In this document: positions 15,674-24,795 of the stretch, piece after piece
Numbering within the stretch: the stretch's first letter is position 1
Layout: each line of letters opens with the position of its first letter
Assembly: GCA_029564115.1 (NCBI GenBank)
Contig: JAKQQP010000348.1
Span: 1 to 41,018 of the forward strand
Origin: Candidatus Rifleibacteriota bacterium
Lineage (GTDB): Bacteria > Riflebacteria > Ozemobacteria > Ozemobacterales > Ozemobacteraceae
DNA: 41,018 nt
Reading direction: 5' to 3'
Made by a program: the position numbers and the translations under genes
Notes under the pieces: generated by a model
What the model was told of the DNA's origin: nothing
Seen by the model: only the letters and a program-made list of their open reading frames with translations
The model's database searches: none

Positions 15674-16900
15674 ATGATGAAGATGCTTCAAAAAATACTG
15701 CCCGTAACCATTGCGCTGGCAGTGCTCAGCGGGTTGCCGGCTTTTGCCAAAACTCCTTTCTCAGAAAATTCGGTGAAGTTGCAGACAGGGGCTTCCGCTT
15801 CTGCAGACAGCAAGGCCAAAGTCACCTCAGCTTCGAAAAAAGAGTCATTTTCAGTAACCGTGTCGCTGGCAGAAGCTCTGAATATTCGCAAGTCACCCTG
15901 GGGGGATATCGTCGGGAACCTCAAAAAAGGTGATAAAGTCACTGTCACCGGCTCCATTGGTGACTGGTATAAAATATCCCACAAAGGCAAAACCGCTTAT
16001 ATTCATTCAGCTTATGTTCTGAAACCCGGCGAAAAGGCCAAGCCTTTTCCGAACGCAGGTTACGTTAACTGTACGGCCTTGAATGTTCGCCGTGTGCCGA
16101 ATGGCGATATTCTCAGTCAGATAAAAAATGGTCAGAGAGTGCAGATACTCGGAGTTGCCGGCGATTGGTACAAAATCAGATGGGGCAACAACGAGGCTTT
16201 TGTGGCCAAACGTTATATTGACAGCGATAAACCAGTTGCAAAGCCCCAGAATCCGTATGATTTTACCGGTTATGTGACTGCCAGCGCCCTCAATGTAAGA
16301 CATGCGCCCTGGGGCACCATCGATACCACCATTGCCAACGGCACAGCCGTCAAAGTTGTCGGAAAACAGGGCGATTGGTACAAGATCAGCTTCAATGGCA
16401 AAACCAGATATGTGCATTCAAGTTATATTTCCAAGACCAAAAGCACTGCCCCGAAGACTTCGACTCCCCCTGTCGCTGCCTCCGGTAATCTGCAAAAACG
16501 CATTGTGGCAGAAGCACGCGCTCTCATTGGCAGCACCGCGTTCAGAACTTCAGATGTCGCCGGTGGTACTCTTGCATGCGCCAAAGTTGTGACCACGGCA
16601 CTCAAGAATGCCGGTGCCCTGAGCAAAGTGCACCTTAATGTGAGATCAACGGTTGCCGACCTCAAATCGAAAGGCTGGAAAGAGGTAAGCGTGCCTCCCT
16701 TCGCTGAAGGCGACGTCATCACCTGGAAAACATACGATTATACCGGTGACGGTGTAAAAGACCCTGATACACACGTGGGTATCATGGTAAAAGAGGGTAA
16801 CAGTTACAAAGCGATGAACAATTCATCTTCGTTGCGAACCCCAAGATTGTCTGATCCCTACTCGGTCGGCCCGATTACACGAGTTCTCAGAAAGGTTTAA
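15674..16900 (+). CDS. Secreted protein with three SH3b repeats and an NlpC/P60-like C-terminal domain
   Basis: 408 residues; AGGGGG precedes the tandem ATGs at 15674/15677. A signal peptide ends near PAFAK (about residue 26). Three bacterial SH3 repeats of about 50 residues follow (roughly 62-115, 125-178, 195-250), each with the L-N-[IV]-R start and GDWYKI core. A linker rich in Thr/Pro leads to a C-terminal domain (about 273-408) with LACAKVV (C302), EGDVITW and DTHVGIMV (H367), the Cys/His arrangement of NlpC/P60-type peptidoglycan endopeptidases. It probably binds and cuts wall peptides in the periplasm. The catalytic assignment is from motif spacing only. Confidence 0.8.
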   Translation: MMKMLQKILPVTIALAVLSGLPAFAKTPFSENSVKLQTGASASADSKAKVTSASKKESFSVTVSLAEALNIRKSPWGDIVGNLKKGDKVTVTGSIGDWYKISHKGKTAYIHSAYVLKPGEKAKPFPNAGYVNCTALNVRRVPNGDILSQIKNGQRVQILGVAGDWYKIRWGNNEAFVAKRYIDSDKPVAKPQNPYDFTGYVTASALNVRHAPWGTIDTTIANGTAVKVVGKQGDWYKISFNGKTRYVHSSYISKTKSTAPKTSTPPVAASGNLQKRIVAEARALIGSTAFRTSDVAGGTLACAKVVTTALKNAGALSKVHLNVRSTVADLKSKGWKEVSVPPFAEGDVITWKTYDYTGDGVKDPDTHVGIMVKEGNSYKAMNNSSSLRTPRLSDPYSVGPITRVLRKV

Positions 16901-16903
16901 AAT

Positions 16904-17887
16904 ATGAATCGCAGTCTGGTCATAGCATGCGTTTTGTTCACAATACTTATTCTCTCGGTTGGGCAGGTCAATGCCAGACCTGATCTGGCCTGGTCAGTCG
17001 CATATGGCAGCGAAAAAAATCAGGTTGCCGTGTTCAACAGCAAAACTGACCCCAAATTTGCAGAAGACGCACCATTCGGACCTATGGCTTTCAGGGTGTT
17101 TGCAGGCAATCTCTGGCTGCTCGATTCTATTGGGGGCAGAGTAATTTGCCTGAACCAAAAAAGCGAATTGCAGAGTGATGTCGTTGTTCCTGAACTCGAA
17201 GGTTTCAAACTGCTTGAAGATTTTGCACTCGTGGCGGGCTCCTCCGGGAAGCCAGAGTCGGTCTGGGTTGCAGCTGCTGCCGATTGCACCATCAGAAAAA
17301 TTTCTCTCGCCACCGGCAAAGAACTCCTGAGAGTCGGTGCTCGTGGCAACGAGGCCGGTAAGTTTCTGCAGATAAATCAGATTGAGGTCGATGCGGGGGG
17401 GCGCTTGTTCGTCGGTGATCTCGGTCGTTCGGTAATTGCTATATTTACCGCCTATGGCGAGCTGATTCGTGAAATATCCTGGCAGCACAGCGGTTTTGCT
17501 CTCGATAAACGCGGCAGGCTGCACTTGCTTGCCTATCGCGATAATGCCGGTTATTTTCACCGCATCTATTCTCCGCGCGGTCAGCTTCTTAAAAGTCTCC
17601 ATCTGGGGCTGGCAGAACTTCAGAATGCCCGCCTGTGGGGTGTTTCCGCTGACGAGGCTATTCTGGTGTCTTTTATTCCCGAGGGTGGCTTCAAGGGCAG
17701 GCTTGATCTGATGTCGATCGCCCCCACAGGAAACATGGAAAAAAAGATTGAGTTCACTCCACCAGGGTCAATGAACAGATTTCTGGTCAACGTCGATCAG
17801 AATATGTTTCTCGCCGAGGCCGATTTTTTCGCTGCCCCTGAAGGCGTGTTTTGTGTAAAAAACATTGAATGGGATGTAAGAAAATGA
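16904..17887 (+). CDS. Secreted NHL/beta-propeller-like protein
   Basis: 327 residues, 3 bp after the SH3b gene and with AGAAAGG as ribosome binding site. A signal peptide (about residues 1-24, ending near VNARP) is clear. The body shows repeated short beta-rich units with 'D..GRLFVGD..R.VI.IFTAYGEL', like NHL blades (for example GNEAGKFLQINQIEVDAGG near residue 150), so a beta-propeller is the likely fold. No catalytic motif is seen. Translationally coupled to the next gene through an ATGA overlap at 17884. Function unknown. Confidence 0.7.
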   Translation: MNRSLVIACVLFTILILSVGQVNARPDLAWSVAYGSEKNQVAVFNSKTDPKFAEDAPFGPMAFRVFAGNLWLLDSIGGRVICLNQKSELQSDVVVPELEGFKLLEDFALVAGSSGKPESVWVAAAADCTIRKISLATGKELLRVGARGNEAGKFLQINQIEVDAGGRLFVGDLGRSVIAIFTAYGELIREISWQHSGFALDKRGRLHLLAYRDNAGYFHRIYSPRGQLLKSLHLGLAELQNARLWGVSADEAILVSFIPEGGFKGRLDLMSIAPTGNMEKKIEFTPPGSMNRFLVNVDQNMFLAEADFFAAPEGVFCVKNIEWDVRK

Positions 17888-18714
17888 AAAAAGCCTGCTT
17901 TTTGATTATTTTGCTTATGACGATTTTTGTGGGAGCCTCGACAGCTTCAGCTCAGCTTGATATTACCAGAGAGCCTCTATTTAGAGTCCCGGACGATCTT
18001 ACTACCGGCCTTCTCGGCATTAGAAGTGCCGAAGACCGTGTTTTTATAGCTAACAGCAATGGTAAATATCTTCGCTTCGACCTCGATACTGGCGAAAGTT
18101 TTTCCGGGAAGACTGGCAGCGAAAAAATCAGCGATTTTGATGTAGTGCTCGGTCAACTGATTTTTATTGATGAAAACGGCAAACTTGGTGGTCATGTTCT
18201 GCCTGTCTGGCCCGACACCCCCTGGGATGCCTGCCGCATCGAGGCTTGCGATCAGGGCTTGCTTCTTTTTGGCGGCGACAAGTCTTTTTTTCTTGCCAGA
18301 AATGCTTCGACTGCGACTGAAATTGATAATGTAAATTTTGTTTTGCCTGTTCCTAACGGTTTTTTCTGGTCTATGGAGATCAGGCCCGCCGGGAACTGGG
18401 GAGCAGACCTCTACGATTGTCTTGGCAACAAGATGAGCGAGATTTATAACTTTGCCCCGGACTTCAAACCTGCCGGTGTTGAAGTCGGTCCGGCCGGCCC
18501 CGAAGGGGAGCTGGTAGTATCAGCCTTCGAAGATGGTGTTCGCAGAATTGCTTTTATCGGCAACAACGGCCGCATGTTCTGGAAAATTGACGGACCCGAA
18601 AAGCTCAGTAAGCGTGACCTTGCCTTCGATAAGCAGGGCGACCTGCTCGTTCTCGAAAAAAATGGTAAAGAGCTTTGGCTGAACCGTTGGAAGATGGCCT
18701 TTCCGGAAGGTTGA
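17884..18714 (+). CDS. Secreted propeller-like protein
   Basis: 276 residues from ATG 17884, whose first bases overlap the previous stop (ATGA); an in-frame codon slightly upstream would add only five residues before the signal peptide. The hydrophobic N-terminus (KKACFLIILLMTIFVG) ends near ASAQ. The mature part has regularly spaced beta-strand/turn units (for example NSNGKYLRFDLDTGESF and DKQGDLLVLEKNGKELW) resembling those of the preceding protein, and may complement it. No conserved enzymatic residues are recognised. Its stop is only 4 bp from the stop of the facing NamZ-like gene. Confidence 0.65.
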   Translation: MKKACFLIILLMTIFVGASTASAQLDITREPLFRVPDDLTTGLLGIRSAEDRVFIANSNGKYLRFDLDTGESFSGKTGSEKISDFDVVLGQLIFIDENGKLGGHVLPVWPDTPWDACRIEACDQGLLLFGGDKSFFLARNASTATEIDNVNFVLPVPNGFFWSMEIRPAGNWGADLYDCLGNKMSEIYNFAPDFKPAGVEVGPAGPEGELVVSAFEDGVRRIAFIGNNGRMFWKIDGPEKLSKRDLAFDKQGDLLVLEKNGKELWLNRWKMAFPEG

Positions 18715-18718
18715 GATT

Positions 18719-19882
18719 TTAGCGGCGCTGGTAGATAAAGAACTCCTGCCGCGCCATGGCGAAGTTTTCCGTGCCTTTACAGGCTTTTTTTAAGATGTCA
18801 GAGGGCTTCTCGTCGGCGAGAAGCCCTTTTCTTATGAGGCTTGTCCCGGCGAGATAGTCAATGAAAGGTTTTTCAAGGCCTGGACGACCCGGAAATGCGA
18901 CCTGGCCAGGATGTGTTTTGATGAGTGCATAAAGTGCGGCGACTCCTGTGTAAACAGCATTGTCTATGCTTCTGGTAAGACTTTTCAGGTTGATACCGCA
19001 GCATTTTTCTCCGGCGCATTTTCCAAAATCGGGTATGAAGCTTGTTGCTTTGACGGTAATGTTGTCTGGCAGTAAGTCTTGCAGGCACCCGGCCCATTCC
19101 TTGCCGTTCACCCATGGCGCACCAAGGTTTCTGAAGGGTTCGTCCGTGCCGCGTCCTTCTGAAAGCTCTGTGCCTTCAAAAAGACAAGTGCCGGGGTAAA
19201 AGGCCGCAGTCATCGTATCAGGCATGCTGGGTGAGGGTTTGAACCACGGAAAATCGAGATCATCGAACAGGCTGGGACAATAATAACCCTGACAAGGGTA
19301 TACTTTCACCTCTGTCTGAATATTAGCGGTTTTTTGCCACCAGAGGGCGAGCTCCCCCGGAGTCAGTCCGTAACGCAGAGCTATGGGAAGATGCCCGACA
19401 AATGAAGACAAATCTTGCTCAAGCATCGGGCCCTCGACGACGACGCCCCCCAGCACATCGGGTCTGTCGAGAACTGCTACCGGCAGACCTGTTTCGCCAG
19501 CTGCGTCAAGAATATTTCGCAGGGTCGAAATGTAAGTGTAGAATCTTACTCCTACATCCTGAATGTCGTAGACGAGCAGATCGATGTCTTGCAGTTGTTC
19601 TGCCGTCGGTTTTTTGCTTTGGCCGTAGAGGCTGACGATATCTACGTTCAGTTCCTGGTGATGCGAGCTTGCTACGTGTTCACCGTCGGGTGCATCTGAA
19701 TCGAAGCCGTGTTCCGGCGTAAAAATTCGTTTGAGCTCAAAACGATTGTCTGCTGCCAACCTTCTCACAAGGTGAACCCCATGACGGTCACGTCCGGTGA
19801 AGTTGGTTACAACGCCGATTCGTAGCCTGTTAGCTGAAAAATTTGTTGCAAAGAAAGTTTCAAGGCCAGGGGAAAAACTCAT
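18719..19882 (-). CDS. DUF1343/NamZ-like exo-beta-N-acetylmuramidase
   Basis: 387 residues from ATG 19882, chosen because it overlaps the folC stop as ATGA; a 40-residue in-frame extension upstream lies wholly inside folC. DUF1343 motifs are clear: GVVTNFTGRD, RIFTPEHGF, LLVYDIQDVGVRFYTYISTL, VLDRPDVLGG, PSPSMPD, CLFEGTELSEGRGTDEPF. Characterised members (NamZ) release terminal MurNAc from peptidoglycan fragments. Family members are often exported, but no signal peptide is seen here, so it may act in cytoplasmic wall recycling. Linked to folC by translational coupling. Confidence 0.88.
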   Translation of the reverse strand: MSFSPGLETFFATNFSANRLRIGVVTNFTGRDRHGVHLVRRLAADNRFELKRIFTPEHGFDSDAPDGEHVASSHHQELNVDIVSLYGQSKKPTAEQLQDIDLLVYDIQDVGVRFYTYISTLRNILDAAGETGLPVAVLDRPDVLGGVVVEGPMLEQDLSSFVGHLPIALRYGLTPGELALWWQKTANIQTEVKVYPCQGYYCPSLFDDLDFPWFKPSPSMPDTMTAAFYPGTCLFEGTELSEGRGTDEPFRNLGAPWVNGKEWAGCLQDLLPDNITVKATSFIPDFGKCAGEKCCGINLKSLTRSIDNAVYTGVAALYALIKTHPGQVAFPGRPGLEKPFIDYLAGTSLIRKGLLADEKPSDILKKACKGTENFAMARQEFFIYQRR

Positions 19883-21153
19883 TTTCTGTCGAGTTCCTTT
19901 ATTGCTTCTGAAATCAGATAGAGAGAGCCAGTAGCCAGCACTGTGCCGCAGTCTGACCGGCATTCTGCGAATGCGGCGGCAAAACTGTCGAACCATTGCC
20001 ATTTTTCGGGCAGAGGAGTCGATTCGAATTCTTGTCTGCTAATGGTTCTTGAACAGGGTGGGGGAACAAAGCAGAGCTTGTGCCCGAACTCTGAAAGTTT
20101 TTGGGCCATCTCTTCAAGGGGCTTGCCTTTGAGGGCGCCAAAAATTACGTTAAGTGGCGGCTTGGGAGGGAAATTTTTGAGATAGGTTACCAGTGACTCG
20201 AGACCTTCGGCGTTGTGAGCTCCGTCAAGCAATACGGGTGGGTTGCCAGGCAGCCATTGAAGTCGACCAGGCCATCTGGCGCTGGCAATCCCTTTCTGAA
20301 CAGCTTCATCCGGGATGTCGAAGCCGTTTTTTCTCATCTGGTTAACGAGTTCAATTGCTATTGCAAGGTTGTCAAGCTGGTGTTCACCCGGCATGGCCAT
20401 GAATAAAGGCTCTTCTGTGTTTGCTAGTTTGATGAGATGACCGTCATGTCGGCTTTCGATGACTTCGAAGTATTGATCGGGGCGAGCAACAACCAGCGGA
20501 CTGTTGAGTTTTTCGCAGGCAGCGGCAAATTCTCCGAGAATTTCAGGGGATTTTTCGCCGGTCACCAGTGGGCGGTTTTTGCGCAGAATGCCAAGTTTTT
20601 CACGGGCAATGGCCAGTTTTCCGGTGCCGAGAAATTCCTGATGGTCTGTGCCGATATTGGTGATGACCGAAACCTCAGGGCTGCAGGCATTGGTCGAATC
20701 GAATCTGCCTCCGAGGCCCACTTCCACTATTGCAAGATCTATTTCTGCTTCGTTGAAACCCCAGAAAGCCAGCGCCGTGACGGTCTCAAAAAAGTTAGCC
20801 GGTCCGATCGAGGCTTCTTTTTCCATTATTTTGTTTACTTCCTGTATTGTCTCAGTGCCTTTGCACCAGAGATTGTCAGGCATGGGTCTACCCTGTATTT
20901 TGATGCGCTCGCGCAGGTCGGTCAGATGAGGCGAAGTGAAGCTGCCTGTTACGTAGTCGGGGCATTGGAGCATTATTGACTCGGTTATGGCTGTGACTGA
21001 GCCTTTGCCGTTTGTGCCGCCGATAAGCACGCAGGCGTAATTGTGGTGGGGACTTTTAAGCTCTTCAAGCAGGAAATGTATACGGTCCAGGCTGTATGGG
21101 CCGGTTCGGGTACCTCTGTCGAGTAACCATCTGGTAGCGTCATTAATTTTCAT
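19879..21153 (-). CDS. folC: Folylpolyglutamate synthase/dihydrofolate synthase
   Basis: 424 residues from ATG 21153, favoured over an ATG nine nt upstream because GGAAG then has proper spacing. The Mur-ligase-like ATPase motifs are visible: the P-loop IGGTNGKGSVTA near residue 45, SFTSPHLTDLRERI, LAIVEVGLGGRFDSTN, VITNIGTDHQEFLG and the C-terminal domain entry LLDGAHNAEG. It adds glutamate to dihydropteroate/folates. Complete, with family-typical length. It is upstream of and overlapping the NamZ-like gene, and divergent from the PBP1A gene. Confidence 0.95.
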   Translation of the reverse strand: MKINDATRWLLDRGTRTGPYSLDRIHFLLEELKSPHHNYACVLIGGTNGKGSVTAITESIMLQCPDYVTGSFTSPHLTDLRERIKIQGRPMPDNLWCKGTETIQEVNKIMEKEASIGPANFFETVTALAFWGFNEAEIDLAIVEVGLGGRFDSTNACSPEVSVITNIGTDHQEFLGTGKLAIAREKLGILRKNRPLVTGEKSPEILGEFAAACEKLNSPLVVARPDQYFEVIESRHDGHLIKLANTEEPLFMAMPGEHQLDNLAIAIELVNQMRKNGFDIPDEAVQKGIASARWPGRLQWLPGNPPVLLDGAHNAEGLESLVTYLKNFPPKPPLNVIFGALKGKPLEEMAQKLSEFGHKLCFVPPPCSRTISRQEFESTPLPEKWQWFDSFAAAFAECRSDCGTVLATGSLYLISEAIKELDRK

Positions 21154-21202
21154 TCTTTGCATCTTCCGTCTGTTGCAGTGATTTCAGGGCATTAACGAGG
21201 CC

Positions 21203-21211
21203 AATATAACA
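21203..21211 (-). promoter_or_regulatory. Extended -10 promoter candidate for folC
   Basis: TGTTATATT read on the minus strand gives a TGN-extended -10 (TATATT at 21208-21203). No convincing -35 is seen. It would start transcription about 45 nt upstream of the folC ATG. Confidence 0.35.
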
Positions 21212-21243
21212 GAAGGGCGGCAACAAAAAAAGAGAAATAGTTT

Positions 21244-21252
21244 TGTTATATT
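21244..21252 (+). promoter_or_regulatory. Extended -10 promoter candidate for the PBP1A gene
   Basis: TGTTATATT on the plus strand, the same 9-mer as the divergent folC element, about 60 nt upstream of the preferred ATG at 21314. No clear -35. Confidence 0.35.
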
Positions 21253-21313
21253 ACTCTTGATCTTGAAAATGCCGATTGGTTTATTGTACTCTGTTGCAAC
21301 AGGATGGTGTGTT

Positions 21314-23782
21314 ATGCTTTTTTTTAATGACGAAGACCCAGAAGAAATCGAAGATCCCGAAGAAAATGACGAAGAGAATGACGAAGAGAACGAGTCCGAG
21401 ACGGTAACTCAGAAAGTTGTCGGCTGGCTGTGGTTCTTTTTTAAACTCGGGTTCGTTTTCAGTGTCATTTCAATAATTATTATTACAGGTGCCGTGATTG
21501 GCATCGTCAAAGGTTTCTCTGAGAAGATTCCAATTATTGCTGATAATTCTTACAGACCCAATTTGACTTCACAGGTCTTTGACTCCAAAGGAAAATTACT
21601 GGCCAAGCTGCATGCCGAAGAGAATCGTATGAGCATTCTCTCAAGCCAGGAAATCCCTGATATAATGAAACACGCGGTCGTTGCAATCGAAGACGAGCGC
21701 TTCTATGAACACTATGGCATAGACCTCGTCGGTATTGCCCGTGCCATGACCAGAAACATTCAGGCCGGGAGAGTGGTGCAGGGGGCCTCTACCCTGACTC
21801 AGCAGCTCGTTAAAAATGCTTTTCTGACAAGCGAAAAGACGTTCAAACGCAAGGCTATCGAGGCGATGATGGCTTTTCAACTCGAGCGCAAATACTCAAA
21901 AGAAGAGATTCTCACCCTCTATCTCAATGAAATCTATTTTGGGCACGGGGCTTACGGTCTTGCTGCCGCCGCCGAAATTTATTTCGGCAAAAACCCAAAA
22001 GAGCTCACCATTGCAGAATGTGCAATTCTTGCCGGGATCCCTAAAAGCCCGGTGGCGTTTTCCCCGTTCAGAAACCCCAAAAACAATGAAAGCCGGCGAG
22101 CTCTTGTTTTGGCCAAAATGGTTGAACTTGGCTTTATAACGCCTGCGCAATACGAGGAAGCCAAAATCGAAAAACCGGTGCTGAATGAATTGAAGGCTCA
22201 AGAAGTAAAGGCACCGTATTTTGTAACATATGTCAGAGATCAGTTGCTCGAAAAATACGGCGCTAATCTCGTCTATTGTGGTGGTCTGAAAGTTTATACC
22301 ACCCTCGATCTCGAATTTCAGGAGTATGCAGAGCAGGCTATGGCTTCGGCGCCCATATTCAAAGAATATCCGATCGAGAAATACCCCGGTTTGAACGGTT
22401 CTCTTGTCTGCCTTGATCCTAAAAATGGTTATATCAAGGCTCTTTATGGCGGTAGAAGCTTTGAACAGTCTCAATTCAACAGGGTTACGCAGGCCTACAG
22501 GCAGCCCGGTTCTTCTTTCAAGCCATTCGTTTATGCCTGTGCCCTTGAAGAGGGCAGTTTGCCCAGCGACATGATTCTTGACGAGTATATTTCCTATACC
22601 AACCCCTGGACAAGAAAAGTCTGGTCGCCAAAGAATTATGACCTTAAATACCATGGCAACGTCACGATGATGAAGGCATTGTGCAAAAGCTTCAATATCC
22701 CGGCTGTGAAATATATAGACAAGTTGACACCGGCCAAAGTTATCAGGTTTACCAAAAGACTGGGGGTAACCTCGTCGATGGAACCCAACCTTTCGCTTGC
22801 TCTTGGTTCGGGGCAGTTCACCCCCCTCGAAATGGCTTCTTCCTATGGCGTGTTCGCCAATGCTGGTATTTATTGCCGTCCGCTTTCGATTCTCAAGGTG
22901 GTTGACCGTGATGGTAACATTCTCGAAGAGAATCTGCCCAAGGCAAAAGAGGTTATGAAAGCTGCCAATGCCGTAATGATCGCCGACATGCTTCGCATTG
23001 CGGTTGAGCGTGGTACCGGCGCCAGAGCACGCATCCCCGGTAAGGTGATCGCCGGAAAAACGGGGACGACCAATGACTATGTAGATGCGTGGTTCAACGG
23101 TTTTACCCCAGACCTGGTGACCATAGTGCAGTTCGGCTTCGATATGCCTAAAACCCTCGGAAAAGGTAAAGCCGGTGGTTCTGTTTGTGGCCCGGTCTGG
23201 AAACAATTTATGGAAAAAGTTCTGAAAAAATATCCCAACAGTGATTTTCCCGTGCCCGATGGCGCGGTGCGCTGCAGGGTGTGCATGACCAGCGGCAAAC
23301 TGGCCTCCAGAGGGTGCCCTGGCAACGAAGTCGTTTTGCAGGTCTTCCCGATAGAGTCGCAGCCTTTGGTTGAATGCCGGCATGGAGCGGCAGCTGTGAC
23401 CGTGGCGGCTTCGAACGGCTATGAAGCTGAAGATACTGATGCGATTGCCGGCGATGCGGGCTTTATGCCTGACCCGGATTTTTTCCAGGGCAGTTATCAG
23501 GCTGGTGCAGCTCAGCCGGTTAAGCGACCAGTCGCCGGAACCTGGATTTCCAGAGATAACCCGAATACAGCTGTTCTACAAAGCCTGAACACTCCGTCTG
23601 TTGCAGCAAGAACCCCAGATGAGGCGTTTCTAGATGACGATCTGGCAAATGCCCCGGCTGTTGAAGAGGACGAACCAGTTCCCGCTGTTCGCCCAGCGCC
23701 ACCCGCCAGGCCCACAGTCCGGGAGCCGGGTGTAGTCATTCCCCCCGCTCCACGCGTTGAATTCCGTGATGATTATAACTGA
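21314..23782 (+). CDS. Class A penicillin-binding protein (PBP1A-type)
   Basis: 822 residues from ATG 21314 (AGGATGG upstream); an in-frame TTG at 21257 would add 19 residues and is less likely because it coincides with the predicted transcript start. A very acidic cytoplasmic head (about 25 Glu/Asp/Asn residues) precedes one membrane anchor. The GT51 glycosyltransferase follows: EDERFYEHYG, QGASTLTQQLVKN, RKAIEAMMAFQLE, LYLNEIYFGHGAYG. The transpeptidase has SSFK (S-x-x-K in QPGSSFKPF), SFN (S-x-N) and KTGT. A family-typical C-terminal Cys motif (C-x-x-C..GKLAS..CP..ECRHG) is present, then a disordered Pro/Ala tail. It polymerises and crosslinks peptidoglycan at the inner membrane. Confidence 0.95.
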   Translation: MLFFNDEDPEEIEDPEENDEENDEENESETVTQKVVGWLWFFFKLGFVFSVISIIIITGAVIGIVKGFSEKIPIIADNSYRPNLTSQVFDSKGKLLAKLHAEENRMSILSSQEIPDIMKHAVVAIEDERFYEHYGIDLVGIARAMTRNIQAGRVVQGASTLTQQLVKNAFLTSEKTFKRKAIEAMMAFQLERKYSKEEILTLYLNEIYFGHGAYGLAAAAEIYFGKNPKELTIAECAILAGIPKSPVAFSPFRNPKNNESRRALVLAKMVELGFITPAQYEEAKIEKPVLNELKAQEVKAPYFVTYVRDQLLEKYGANLVYCGGLKVYTTLDLEFQEYAEQAMASAPIFKEYPIEKYPGLNGSLVCLDPKNGYIKALYGGRSFEQSQFNRVTQAYRQPGSSFKPFVYACALEEGSLPSDMILDEYISYTNPWTRKVWSPKNYDLKYHGNVTMMKALCKSFNIPAVKYIDKLTPAKVIRFTKRLGVTSSMEPNLSLALGSGQFTPLEMASSYGVFANAGIYCRPLSILKVVDRDGNILEENLPKAKEVMKAANAVMIADMLRIAVERGTGARARIPGKVIAGKTGTTNDYVDAWFNGFTPDLVTIVQFGFDMPKTLGKGKAGGSVCGPVWKQFMEKVLKKYPNSDFPVPDGAVRCRVCMTSGKLASRGCPGNEVVLQVFPIESQPLVECRHGAAAVTVAASNGYEAEDTDAIAGDAGFMPDPDFFQGSYQAGAAQPVKRPVAGTWISRDNPNTAVLQSLNTPSVAARTPDEAFLDDDLANAPAVEEDEPVPAVRPAPPARPTVREPGVVIPPAPRVEFRDDYN

Positions 23783-23798
23783 CGGGTAAAGTCGCAGC

Positions 23799-23846
23799 AA
23801 AAAAAGCCGGCATCGAAACCATAAAGGTCGATACCGGCTTTTTTTA
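23799..23846. terminator. Bidirectional terminator between PBP1A and zinc-ribbon genes
   Basis: A run of A, then GCCGGCATCGA (23806-23816) pairing with TCGATACCGGC (23828-23838), one mismatch, then a run of T. Serves the two convergent genes. Confidence 0.85.
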
Positions 23847-23859
23847 TTGCCTTGAGAAA

Positions 23860-24702
23860 TCAGGGATTTTTATTCGCGCGTATTTCGGCGTTGGCAACGA
23901 TGCTTCTGGCCGCATTACATAACTGCTCGATACCGATTGGCTCGGTTATGGCAAATTCATCCTGTTCCTTCGCCAGATCGACGCCTGTCGACTTCAGGGC
24001 ATTGGCCGGAACGCACATGAAATGAAACCTGGGAATGTCTTTGTAAGAGCTTTCCTGGGGAAAATCGCGATAACTGAATTCGAGAAAGTCTGAGAGAAAG
24101 TGAAACAGTATCATGGCACTGCTGCCACGGGTGACTTCTTTTGAACTCGAGAAATTCTGGACAACCCTGACGTAATCAGCGCTGCTGTCTGCCGGAATAC
24201 GTTTTTTATTAAGCCTTGTTGCCAGAGGTTTTAAATGTTTAATCAGCAAATCTACTATCTGGTGCAGATCAGCCGCGCTGGCATGCCTTTGATTGACCCG
24301 AGCCGCACAGACAGTAGCAAGATCATTCTCAAAGTTAACGGCAAAATCTGCTCTGAAGTTAAAGGCGATGGCTGCTGGTCTCTCGTGGTTATATATGTGG
24401 CTGTCAGAGCTTTGCATGCCCATCGAACCGAAGGCAAACACCGAAAGAAGTGTGCCGAAAGCCAGGCCGGTCGAAAATTTTCGCAATCGGGATTTTTGCA
24501 GGTAATTGAAGCGCCGGTTTACAAAGCTTTGCAGTTTTATCGACAATGTCATACCTCGCCCGCAGCCGCCACAAAACCTTGCGCCGGGAAAATTCAGATG
24601 ATTGCAGTCGCTGCATTTTGTGCGCAGCGAATAGCCACAGCTTTTGCAGCTGCCTGCAGCATCCAGTTTTCCAGTTTCACATCTGGGGCAGAAAGAAAAC
24701 AT
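23860..24702 (-). CDS. Zinc-ribbon membrane protein of unknown function
   Basis: 280 residues. Two N-terminal zinc ribbons are seen within the first 50 residues: CPRC...CKSC and CSDC...CGGCG, the double zinc ribbon pattern. A basic linker (residues about 50-75) precedes one membrane span (about 78-94, TGLAFGTLLSVFAFGSMG). The rest (about 100-280) is a soluble region with no recognised family, predicted to be outside the membrane. This topology, cytoplasmic zinc ribbons plus an external domain, suggests a membrane adaptor. It faces PBP1A across a shared terminator and lies downstream of hfq beyond hfq's own terminator. Confidence 0.7.
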   Translation of the reverse strand: MFSFCPRCETGKLDAAGSCKSCGYSLRTKCSDCNHLNFPGARFCGGCGRGMTLSIKLQSFVNRRFNYLQKSRLRKFSTGLAFGTLLSVFAFGSMGMQSSDSHIYNHERPAAIAFNFRADFAVNFENDLATVCAARVNQRHASAADLHQIVDLLIKHLKPLATRLNKKRIPADSSADYVRVVQNFSSSKEVTRGSSAMILFHFLSDFLEFSYRDFPQESSYKDIPRFHFMCVPANALKSTGVDLAKEQDEFAITEPIGIEQLCNAARSIVANAEIRANKNP

Positions 24703-24762
24703 AAAGCCAGCCTCAATAATAGTGTTTTCTTATTTATCGGCAGTATGTCATGTGAATATTGC

Positions 24763-24791
24763 AAAAAAAAAACGCCTTGCGGCGTTTTTTT
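24763..24791. terminator. Terminator downstream of hfq
   Basis: AACGCC (24771-24776), loop TTGC, GGCGTT (24781-24786), flanked by A10 on one side and T7 on the other, so it can work in both directions. On the minus strand it begins about 5 nt after the hfq stop. Confidence 0.85.
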
Positions 24792-24795
24792 GAGT

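Noticed and set aside
16994..17602. A 202-codon minus-strand frame in the propeller gene
   Set aside because: The plus-strand frame has a signal peptide, ribosome binding site and coupling on both sides; the antisense frame has none.
20437..20979. A 180-codon plus-strand frame inside folC
   Set aside because: It opposes clear Mur-ligase-type motifs of folC; no sign of translation.
21896..23383. A 495-codon open frame on the minus strand within the PBP1A gene
   Set aside because: It is antisense to an unmistakable PBP1A coding sequence, has no ribosome binding site or recognisable domain, and such long shadow frames follow from the codon bias of the real gene.
23260..23400. The Cys cluster near the PBP1A C-terminus as a novel metal site
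   Set aside because: The spacing C-x-x-C...GKLAS..CP...C-x-H is a recurring feature of class A PBP C-termini, so it is ordinary for the family.
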